A DNA stretch of 59,593 nucleotides, from contig DIUX01000003.1 of assembly GCA_002423185.1 (NCBI GenBank), positions 1 to 59,593 on the forward strand, written 5' to 3'. The stretch comes from Micavibrio sp. UBA6147 (lineage in GTDB: Bacteria; Pseudomonadota; Alphaproteobacteria; Micavibrionales; UBA1664). A program made the position numbers and the translations under genes. Shown piece by piece: positions 26,101-34,110 of this stretch. Under the pieces are notes generated by a model, which did no database searches, was not told the DNA's origin, and saw nothing but the letters and a program-made list of their open reading frames with translations. Each line of letters starts with the position of its first letter. Position 1 is the first letter of the stretch.

Positions 26101-28845
26101 ATGGTACTAGGACTCGCCTCCAAACTCTTCGGCAGCAGCAACGACCGCGCGGTCAAACGCCTGTCCAAACCCGTTGACCAGATCAACGCATTCGAGAGCA
26201 AATTCGAACCGATGCGGGATGTCGAGCTTCAGGATCAAACGCGGTTATTCCGCGAGCGCCTGAAGAACGGTGAAACGCTCGATTCCATATTGCCCGAAGC
26301 CTTCGCCGTTGTGCGCGAAGCCGCCAAGCGCACCTTGGGGCAACGCCATTATGATGTTCAGCTTATCGGCGGCTTGACCCTTCATAAAGGGATGATCGCG
26401 GAAATGCGCACCGGTGAGGGAAAAACCCTTGTCGCGACCTTGCCTGTCTACCTCAACGCCATTGAGGGCAAAGGCGTGCATGTTGTGACGGTGAATGATT
26501 ACCTCGCCAAACGGGATGCGGCATGGATGGGGCGGGTTTATAAATTCCTAGGCCTCAGCGTTGGATGCATCACGGGGGATATCAGCGAAGAAGAGCGCAA
26601 AGCCGCCTATGCCGCCGACATTACATACGGCACCAACAACGAATTCGGGTTTGATTACCTGCGCGACAACATGAAGTTCCGTTTGAGCGAGATGGTGCAG
26701 CGCCCGTTTAACTACGCGATTGTTGACGAGGTTGACTCGATCTTGATTGACGAGGCCAGAACACCGCTCATTATCTCCGGCCCATCCGAAGGCAACCCTG
26801 AGCTTTACCACCGAGTCGATGCGATTATCCCCGAACTTGAGCCGGAGCATTATGATCTGGACGAAAAAAACCGTACGATCTCGCTCAGCGAAGACGGCAT
26901 TGAATATGTCGAAAACCGTATGCGTGAGCTCGGCATCCTCGAAGAAGGCACGATGTTTGACGCCCAGAACATCGCCCTCGTCCACCACAGTAACCAAGCG
27001 CTGCGCGCCCATAAGCTGTTCAAAAAAGATGCTGATTACATCGTCAAGGATGGCAAAGTCATCATCATTGACGAATTCACCGGACGAATGATGGAAGGCC
27101 GCCGCTATTCCGAAGGCCTGCACCAAGCCCTCGAAGCCAAAGAAGGCGTCAAGGTTGAACGCGAAAACCAAACCCTTGCCTCGATCACCTTCCAAAATTA
27201 TTTCCGCCTGTACCCGAAACTGGCGGGCATGACCGGAACCGCGATGACCGAAGCCACCGAATTCGGCGAGATTTATAGCCTCAGCGTCGTTGATATTCCC
27301 ACCAATGTGGATGTGGCGCGGATCGATTATGACGACAAAATTTACAAAACCTTTGACGACAAAATCGATGCGACTTTGAAAGTCGTGCAAGAATGCCAGA
27401 GCCGCAAGCAGCCGGTCTTGATCGGCACCACGTCGATTGATAAATCCGAACGGATCTCGGCGGCCCTCAAGAAAATGGGCATCAAGCACAATGTTTTGAA
27501 CGCCCGCCAGCACGAGCAAGAAGCCTATATCATCGCCCAAGCCGGCAAGCCGAACGCCGTGACCATCGCCACCAACATGGCGGGGCGCGGGACGGACATC
27601 CAGCTCGGCGGTAATTTCGACATGCGCGTGAGCGAAGAAATCGACCCGTCATGGCCGCAAAGCCGCCGCGAGCAAGAAGAAGCCCGCATCATCGAAGAAA
27701 TCCGCCGTGACCGCGAAGAAGTCCGCGCCGCGGGCGGCCTGTATGTCATCGGCACGGAGCGCCATGAATCGCGCCGCATCGACAACCAATTGCGCGGTCG
27801 TTCCGGCCGCCAAGGTGACCTCGGGGCATCGATTTTCTTCCTGTCGTTGGAAGATGATTTGATGCGTATTTTCGGGGCGGAAAAACTTGAACCCCTCCTC
27901 GCCCACCGCAAAATCGGCCTGAAGGACGGCGAGGCTTTGAGCCACCCGCTCATCAGTAAAACCCTTGAAAAAGCGCAGAGCAAAGTCGAACAGCAAAACT
28001 TCGAAATTCGTAAGAATTTGCTCAAATTCGACAACGTCATGAATGACCAGCGTAAAGTCGTCTATGAACAACGCCGCGAGGTGATGGAGGCCGATGATGT
28101 TGAAGAGCTCATCACCGAAATGCGCCTTGATATTATTGACGACATGGTCACGCGCGCCATGCCCGCCGGAAGCTATGCCGACCAATGGGATCTGGATACG
28201 CTGAAGCTCGACGCCGCACGGCTTTTGAACATTCACCCCGATGTTCACGCTTGGGCGAAAAAAGAAGGCATCGCGGATCAAGAAATGCGCGAAATGCTCA
28301 CCGAGGCGCATAAAGACCACATGGACGCGAAGGAAAAGAAATATTCCTCCGCCGTCTGGCGCCGCGTGGAAAAGTCAATCTTGCTGCAACAGCTTGACCA
28401 CCAATGGAAAGACCATCTTTTGACGATGGACCACCTGCGTCAAGGGATTACATTGCGCGCCTTTGGCCAGCGTGACCCGCTCAACGAATACAAGACCGAG
28501 GCCTTTGGCATGTTCCAAAACATGCTCAGCGCGGTGCGCGAGAGCGTGACGCAGACCCTGAGCATTATCGAGATCGACCCCGAACTCGGCACCATAAGCT
28601 ATGGCATTTCAAGCCCGATGGAAGACGTTGAGTTTCACGAGAGCCGCAATGACCCCGCCTTTGACGAGGCGAACCAAGGCAACGACCAAGGCGCGAGAGC
28701 ACAGCCATTCCGCAACGACTCGCAACGGCCGTTCAACAAAAATGACCCGTCAAGCTGGGGTAAAATCGCGCGCAATGCCGATTGCCCCTGTGGCAGCGGT
28801 AAAAAATACAAGCATTGCCACGGCAAGATTGCGGCGCTTGGCTAA
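26101..28845 (+). CDS. secA: Preprotein translocase ATPase SecA
   Basis: 914 residues, normal length. Walker A EMRTGEGKTLVATLP is near 100, then the DEAD-like box DEVDSILIDEARTPLIISGP, the helicase motifs ATNMAGRGTDIQLGG and RIDNQLRGRSGRQGD, the scaffold and wing domains, and a C-terminal zinc site CPCGSGKKYKHCHGK for SecB/ribosome contact. No strong ribosome binding site is visible before the ATG at 26101. Confidence 0.99.
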   Translation: MVLGLASKLFGSSNDRAVKRLSKPVDQINAFESKFEPMRDVELQDQTRLFRERLKNGETLDSILPEAFAVVREAAKRTLGQRHYDVQLIGGLTLHKGMIAEMRTGEGKTLVATLPVYLNAIEGKGVHVVTVNDYLAKRDAAWMGRVYKFLGLSVGCITGDISEEERKAAYAADITYGTNNEFGFDYLRDNMKFRLSEMVQRPFNYAIVDEVDSILIDEARTPLIISGPSEGNPELYHRVDAIIPELEPEHYDLDEKNRTISLSEDGIEYVENRMRELGILEEGTMFDAQNIALVHHSNQALRAHKLFKKDADYIVKDGKVIIIDEFTGRMMEGRRYSEGLHQALEAKEGVKVERENQTLASITFQNYFRLYPKLAGMTGTAMTEATEFGEIYSLSVVDIPTNVDVARIDYDDKIYKTFDDKIDATLKVVQECQSRKQPVLIGTTSIDKSERISAALKKMGIKHNVLNARQHEQEAYIIAQAGKPNAVTIATNMAGRGTDIQLGGNFDMRVSEEIDPSWPQSRREQEEARIIEEIRRDREEVRAAGGLYVIGTERHESRRIDNQLRGRSGRQGDLGASIFFLSLEDDLMRIFGAEKLEPLLAHRKIGLKDGEALSHPLISKTLEKAQSKVEQQNFEIRKNLLKFDNVMNDQRKVVYEQRREVMEADDVEELITEMRLDIIDDMVTRAMPAGSYADQWDLDTLKLDAARLLNIHPDVHAWAKKEGIADQEMREMLTEAHKDHMDAKEKKYSSAVWRRVEKSILLQQLDHQWKDHLLTMDHLRQGITLRAFGQRDPLNEYKTEAFGMFQNMLSAVRESVTQTLSIIEIDPELGTISYGISSPMEDVEFHESRNDPAFDEANQGNDQGARAQPFRNDSQRPFNKNDPSSWGKIARNADCPCGSGKKYKHCHGKIAALG

Positions 28846-29148
28846 GGAATTTTGGGCGATGCGGGTGCTTATGAGCGCCGCGCCGCTGCTGGCCAGAGCC
28901 TTGTTATAACACTATAAAAAACGGGTTGCGATCAAAGCGCCCGTTTTTTTGTGCCTTGTTCACCCCCTCAAACATCGCAGCTTCATTGTGCGGCGCAACA
29001 TGCAAATCCTTGTATAAAAAGGCTTTTTTCTTTGCGCGGTGGTTTGAAATCGTGTTTCATAGAGCATTAGTTCATAAAAAATATAAGCGGCACGACTTTC
29101 AATAAAGCCGCAAACAAGTCTTTCAGGGACGCTTCACAGTGGGAATAC
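28846..29148 (+). other. secA-patatin intergenic region
   Basis: This 303-base gap carries the secA terminator (stem AAAAACGGG / CCCGTTTTT at 28916-28948 with a T-run) and then AT-rich sequence around 29010-29100 before the patatin start. No gene seen. Confidence 0.6.
28916..28948 (+). terminator. secA terminator
   Basis: AAAAACGGG pairs with CCCGTTTTT across a 14-base interval, followed by T-rich sequence. Rho-independent, plus strand. Confidence 0.75.
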
Positions 29149-30462
29149 ATGGCACAGCCAGATCATAAGCAAACACTCGCAAACCATTTTGCACCCCATA
29201 GCCTTGGCGGAAAAAGCGCCGCTGCATCCAACGCGGCTGTCCCCGCAGTTTCATCCAGTTTTATATCCAACGACAATGACGCCCTCAATGCGGCGCATCG
29301 CCTGAATGGCGCGGATAGCGGCATCACCGCCCCTCACACCCATGCACGGCACAAAATCGCGATTGCGTTGCAAGGCGGCGGGTCTTGGGGGGCGTTTTCA
29401 TGGGGGGTTCTTGACCGTTTGCTCGAAGACCCCGATATACAAATTGCCGAAATCGCCGGAACGTCGGCGGGTGCCATGAGCGGATCCATCGTTGCCCATG
29501 CGGTGAACAGCGCCGCAACCTATGACATCGGTGCCAAGCAAGCCCGCGAAGACCTCAGCAAATTCTGGCGCTGTGTGTGCGACAGTAACCACAGCCTGAT
29601 GGCGCTCCTCACCCTCACCCAAAACGGGGCGATGGCGGGGTTTGTTGACCCTGTATCCAACCCCAATTTGCCCGCCCTGCACTGGTTCCAAAGTGGCAAG
29701 GCGATGATGGACAGCAACCCCTTCGCCCATATGATGGGGTTGTCGGGGTATTTTAACCGCGTGGTTGAAGGGATGGCGGCCTCCAAGCTGCGCTCCATGG
29801 TGCGGAATTTCATCCCGAGTTTTGACGCGATCCGTGAGGGCAAGCACCTGAAACTCCATGTCAATGCCGCCCGCCTGACCCCTAACGGGTTTCAAAACAC
29901 GGTGTTTTCGGGGCAGGATTTGAACATCAATGCGGTGCTGGCCTCCGCCACCTTGCGCGGGTTGTTCAAGCCGATTGAAATCGATAATAACCGCTATTAT
30001 GACGGCGCCTATAGCCAGAACCCGCCGCTTGACCCGCTGCTGCGCCCCAAAGCGGGGTTTGGCGATATTTTATGGATCATGGCGAACCCGCCGCGCGGCA
30101 CGATCACGCCGCGCCCGCAAAACGCCCTGACGGACAAGGATTTGCGCGCGACCAATGATCTTGTCCTGCACCAAGCCTATGACCACCTCGCCCATGCCGT
30201 CAAAACCCACGGCAAGGGAAGTCCGTTTCACCATGTTGTGTGGTTCAACGCGCCCGACCATTATGACCAGACCAGCAAGCAAAACACCGAAAAAGCCTTT
30301 TTGGAATATTTGTTCAAGCAAGGCCGTGCGGCGGGCGAAGACTTTATCAAAACGCACAAAGCCAAGCTCGGCAAGGATAACAGCGCCGATCTTCCCGCCC
30401 TTCAACGCGAGGCAAAGCGCCGCGAATTGTCACGCGGAGCGTATACACCGCCCAAACGCTAG
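29149..30462 (+). CDS. Patatin-like phospholipase
   Basis: Lipid acyl hydrolase, cytoplasmic or effector-type. 437 residues. A disordered N-terminus (1-65) precedes the oxyanion loop GGGSWGAFSWG (76-86). The nucleophile is S106 in EIAGTSAGAM (GXSXG) and the second dyad residue is about D285 in YYDGAYSQNPP. It has no membrane segment or signal peptide. Length and motifs fit the standalone patatin group with the long helical cap. It follows secA after a terminator, so it is its own unit. The tail ends RREAKRRELSRG-like, basic. Confidence 0.9.
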   Translation: MAQPDHKQTLANHFAPHSLGGKSAAASNAAVPAVSSSFISNDNDALNAAHRLNGADSGITAPHTHARHKIAIALQGGGSWGAFSWGVLDRLLEDPDIQIAEIAGTSAGAMSGSIVAHAVNSAATYDIGAKQAREDLSKFWRCVCDSNHSLMALLTLTQNGAMAGFVDPVSNPNLPALHWFQSGKAMMDSNPFAHMMGLSGYFNRVVEGMAASKLRSMVRNFIPSFDAIREGKHLKLHVNAARLTPNGFQNTVFSGQDLNINAVLASATLRGLFKPIEIDNNRYYDGAYSQNPPLDPLLRPKAGFGDILWIMANPPRGTITPRPQNALTDKDLRATNDLVLHQAYDHLAHAVKTHGKGSPFHHVVWFNAPDHYDQTSKQNTEKAFLEYLFKQGRAAGEDFIKTHKAKLGKDNSADLPALQREAKRRELSRGAYTPPKR

Positions 30463-30560
30463 GCGATTCCCCCCTTCCTTGTCTGCCCGCTTTATTTTAG
30501 CGCTGCTATATCCGTTGCGGTGTGATAGCTTATTGCCCGAAGCGATGATCGAGGGATAAT

Positions 30561-31028
30561 ATGCTGCATATTTTCAAACTTCTTTTACCTGCCTTGATCC
30601 CGTCTTGGCGTTTCTTTGAAACGGTGGCGCCGTCGCCGCGGATTGAGTTTGCCTTGTTGGAGAACGCGAAAGCTAAGTCCGAAGAACACGCCGATCAATG
30701 GCGCGAGTTTCGCCCAAGACCCGCCTATGTGTCGCCGATCACGATGATGAAGCGCATGGTGTGGAACCCGCGTTGGAATGAAACCCTGTTTATCGTGAGC
30801 TGTGCCGAACGGATTATCAGTGGTGAAAGGGACGGCGAAACAGAACACAGCGCCCGCGAGATTATCCGCCGGATTCGACGCGACATAATGCGCAATATGG
30901 AGGCGTCCAGCATCCCGCCCTATGTGCAGTTCCGGTTGGTCTTTATCGACAGGGATGGTGATATGCTGCAAAAACACAGGCTGTATGAATCGCCGGTTTA
31001 TCCGTTTTATGAGGGCGTAGCGGCATGA
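30561..31028 (+). CDS. Hypothetical partner of an HTTM-type membrane protein
   Basis: 155 residues. Start MLHIFKLLLPALIPSWRFFE; a possible hydrophobic N-terminal anchor at 1-15. The middle has GPRPAYVSP-like wording (EFRPRPAYVSPITMMKRMVW), conserved-looking Arg/Trp residues, and FRLVFIDRDGDMLQKHRLYE near the end. It overlaps the next start by 4 bases, a tight pair. Small proteins like this accompany HTTM-domain proteins in several genomes as I recall, but no function is established. Confidence 0.75.
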   Translation: MLHIFKLLLPALIPSWRFFETVAPSPRIEFALLENAKAKSEEHADQWREFRPRPAYVSPITMMKRMVWNPRWNETLFIVSCAERIISGERDGETEHSAREIIRRIRRDIMRNMEASSIPPYVQFRLVFIDRDGDMLQKHRLYESPVYPFYEGVAA

Positions 31029-31711
31029 GTTTTGATGACGCCATTCGATTGACGGAGATGTTGCTCGCCTTCGCCTTTATGCAGCAAAGCATTGAGCATT
31101 TGAACGGCGCGAAGGATGAGCAGCGCTTATTCGTTGTTCGTCTTATCCTTAGTCTTTTGTTGTTTTTGGGGGTGCAGCCCGCGTTGGTTTGCGGCGCGCT
31201 TGTCGGGGTCGGGCTGTACGCCCTCCATCGTTTTCAAGGGCCGTATAATGGAGGGAGCGACCGCATGGGATTGCTGCTCTTATGCGGTCTTGCCCTTGTG
31301 CATATTTTACCCGCATTGCAGTGGCAGGAATATGTGCTGGGCTATGTCGCCTTGCAAGTCGTGTTGTCTTATTTTATGGCGGGGTGGGTCAAAATCGTGA
31401 ACCAAGATTGGCGCAACGGACGCGCCCTTCAAAACGTGTTCCTGTTCTCAGCCTATCCGGTCAGCGAGAATTTACGCAGCCTTGCACAGCGCCCGCAATT
31501 ATTGCGCGTCATGGCGTGGGCGGTGATGGGGTTTGAGGTGTTGTTCCCCTTAAGCCTTTATTCGCAGCAAACGCTTATTGCGGCGTTGGTTATTGCCGCA
31601 ATCTTTCATGGCGCGAATGCGTGTCTATTCGGGCTGAACCGCTTTTTCTGGGTCTGGATTGCGGCTTACCCGTCCGTTATATGGCTCCAGCACCGCATTT
31701 TTATCGGATGA
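31025..31711 (+). CDS. HTTM-domain-like integral membrane protein
   Basis: 228 residues with about six membrane segments. The end FHGANACLFGLNRFFWVWIA and AGWVKIVNQDWRNG resemble the HTTM family, related to vitamin-K gamma-carboxylase and to the SdpB group, whose substrates are mostly unknown. It overlaps the 155-residue partner at its start, and its last 11 bases overlap the convergent icd gene. No quinone or DCC partner is visible. Confidence 0.7.
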   Translation: MSFDDAIRLTEMLLAFAFMQQSIEHLNGAKDEQRLFVVRLILSLLLFLGVQPALVCGALVGVGLYALHRFQGPYNGGSDRMGLLLLCGLALVHILPALQWQEYVLGYVALQVVLSYFMAGWVKIVNQDWRNGRALQNVFLFSAYPVSENLRSLAQRPQLLRVMAWAVMGFEVLFPLSLYSQQTLIAALVIAAIFHGANACLFGLNRFFWVWIAAYPSVIWLQHRIFIG

Positions 31712-33926
31712 TGGCGTTGAGGGTTTTGCTCGGCCGCATGGTCGCCTGTAATTTGGCGGTGTCATGCACAAAACGCCCGCCGACATCGCCGCCTTGCGCG
31801 CGCGCCGTGGTGATTTCCTGCAAGATCGTGGCTTGCGCCTGCGCAAGGGTTTGCGCCAGCGCCGTGAACTCGGTCTTCAAGGCGGGGCTGCGGTTTTGCT
31901 GCGCCAATTCCTGCGCCCAATATAGGGTCAGGTAATAATGGCTTTCGCGGGTGTCGAGGCCGTTGGGCGCGGGGGAGCGTTTATCGCTGATATAGCGATT
32001 GGTCGCGGCCTCCAACGTATCCGCCAGCACGGCGATTTTATCCTGCGCGCCGCCTTTATTCATGTGGCGCAGAGTCTCCACCAGCGCCAACGCCGTTCCG
32101 GTATCATCCCACAGTAAGTGATTTTTTTGCGCCAGCATGTCGAGCAAATCCGGCGCTGTGCCGCCGGAGCCTGTTTCCGCGACAATCCCGCCGCCGAGCA
32201 AATTAATGACCGAGAGCATTTTGGCGCTTGAGCCGGTTTCAAGGATCGGGAAATAATCGGTGATGTGGTCGCCGAGCAAATTGCCGGTGACGCTGATCGT
32301 GTTCTTGCCATCCATCGCGCGGTTGAGCGTGAGGCTCATGGCATCCTCTGGCGAGAGGATTTTGATGGTCGCGGCGGCTTGTGAGGCGTTTTGCGCCAGA
32401 TGAGCCTTGACCTTTGCAATCACCTGCGCGTCATGGGCGCGGTTTTGGTCGAGCCAGAAAACGACCGGTGCGGCGGCGGAAGAGGAATTGGCGGCGTAGT
32501 CAATGGCGAGGTCGATCCAATTGGCAATGGCGCGGTCGGTTGTCTTGCTGAACCGCCATATGTCGCCTTGGCTGACGGCCTGTGCCGCCAATATTTGACC
32601 GTCATGGGCAATGACCTCGAACACGCCGTTGCTCTTGGCCTCAAAACTCGTGTCTTTGGAGCCGTATTCCTCCGCGCCTTCGGCTTGCAGGCGGATGGTG
32701 GTGACGGAGCCGATGCTGCGCGGGTCGGGGGCGCCGCGCGCCTTCAAAATATCAATCCCGACTTGGTGCATGCGGGCATAGGTGGAGTCCGGAATCACCG
32801 CCAGCGTGTCGCCATATTGTCCGTCTTTATTCGGCAATTCGCCGCCCCAACGCGCCAAATTGGCCATCGACACGTCAATAATCACCAAATTGGGGGAGGA
32901 TAAATGCGTTGATCCGTCTTTAGGGTTCGCCATCGCCAATTGTGTCGCGCCGTCAAGGCAGGCCTCAATATCGGCCTTGATGGCTTGGTGCGTTGCCGCA
33001 TCCAGTATTTCGATCTTTTGCAAAATATCGTTCAGGCCGTTGGGCGCAGACACGCCAAGCCGCTCGAACACAGCCGCATGTTTATCAAAAACGGGCTTGA
33101 AATATTCCTTTACCGCATCGCCAAAAATGAGGCCGTCTGTTTTCTTCATCATCGTGGCTTTGAGATGGAGGGAGAGGACAATCCCCTCATCCGCCGCCGC
33201 CTGCATTGAGTCTTGCAAAAATTGGCGCAGCGGGGCGCGTTTTAAGGCGGCGCTGTCGATAATGTCGCCTTCTTGCGCGGCGATGCCGGATTTGAGGATT
33301 GCGGATTGCCCTTTATCGTCCGTGAAACGGATGCTGATCCCGCCCGCCTCGGCGGCGCTTAGGGTGCGGGATGTTTCGGTGTCATAGAAATCGTCCTTTT
33401 GCATATGCGCAACACGGGTTTTGGAGGTGGGCTTCCATGTTCCCATGGCATGAGGCGAGCGGCGCGCCGCGTTTTTCACCGCTTCGGGGATCGAGCGCAC
33501 CGCATTGCCTTGGCGCAGCACCGGATTCACCACGCTCCCCGTTTGGGCGTCATAGCGTTTTTTAACCTCAGCCTGCGCCGCGTTTTGGGGATGGGCGGGG
33601 TAGTCCGGAATGGCATATCCGGCGCGCTGTAATTCCGCAATCGCGGCGATTAACTGGTTTTCGGTCGCACTGGCGTTGGGGAGTTTGATGATGGCGGCGT
33701 CGGGGCGTTCAACCAAAATGCCAAGCGCATCGGCCTTTGTCTGGCTGCGCTGAGCCGCGCTCAGATATTCAGGGAAGCTCTGTAAAATCCGGCCTGCGAA
33801 GGAAATATCGAGGGTTTGAACATCAATCCCCGCCGCTTGTGTGAAGTGGCGCACGATGGGAAGCAAAGAGGCGGACGACAAAGCCGGAGATTCATCCGTC
33901 TGTGTCCATGTGATGGTGTGGGTCAT
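31701..33926 (-). CDS. icd: Monomeric NADP-dependent isocitrate dehydrogenase
   Basis: Oxidative decarboxylation of isocitrate to 2-oxoglutarate in the citric acid cycle. 741 residues, the length of the monomeric class (not the dimeric 420-residue class). Motifs: MGTWKPTSKTRVAHMQKDDF, SLHLKATMMKKTDGLIFGDA, SFEAKSNGVFEVIAHDGQ, and DYAANSSSAAAPVVFWLD. Convergent with, and slightly overlapping, the HTTM gene. Confidence 0.97.
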   Translation of the reverse strand: MTHTITWTQTDESPALSSASLLPIVRHFTQAAGIDVQTLDISFAGRILQSFPEYLSAAQRSQTKADALGILVERPDAAIIKLPNASATENQLIAAIAELQRAGYAIPDYPAHPQNAAQAEVKKRYDAQTGSVVNPVLRQGNAVRSIPEAVKNAARRSPHAMGTWKPTSKTRVAHMQKDDFYDTETSRTLSAAEAGGISIRFTDDKGQSAILKSGIAAQEGDIIDSAALKRAPLRQFLQDSMQAAADEGIVLSLHLKATMMKKTDGLIFGDAVKEYFKPVFDKHAAVFERLGVSAPNGLNDILQKIEILDAATHQAIKADIEACLDGATQLAMANPKDGSTHLSSPNLVIIDVSMANLARWGGELPNKDGQYGDTLAVIPDSTYARMHQVGIDILKARGAPDPRSIGSVTTIRLQAEGAEEYGSKDTSFEAKSNGVFEVIAHDGQILAAQAVSQGDIWRFSKTTDRAIANWIDLAIDYAANSSSAAAPVVFWLDQNRAHDAQVIAKVKAHLAQNASQAAATIKILSPEDAMSLTLNRAMDGKNTISVTGNLLGDHITDYFPILETGSSAKMLSVINLLGGGIVAETGSGGTAPDLLDMLAQKNHLLWDDTGTALALVETLRHMNKGGAQDKIAVLADTLEAATNRYISDKRSPAPNGLDTRESHYYLTLYWAQELAQQNRSPALKTEFTALAQTLAQAQATILQEITTARAQGGDVGGRFVHDTAKLQATMRPSKTLNAIIR

Positions 33927-34110
33927 GTTGCCTCCTGTTGCCGCTTATGCGGGCTGCTTTGTCTTTATGTTTTGAGGCTATCACTTTAGTTTCCAGAATA
34001 AAACACCTTTCTTAATTGACATAATATTGCGCTCCTTAGTATAACTACTTGTCGTGCTGGTTCGAATGCGCGGCACAAAACACCAACACGACACCAACAC
34101 GACAGGGGAC

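Noticed and set aside
29149..30462. Patatin gene as part of a CBASS or other defence cassette
   Set aside because: No cyclase or sensor gene lies beside it, so only a lone lipase can be claimed.
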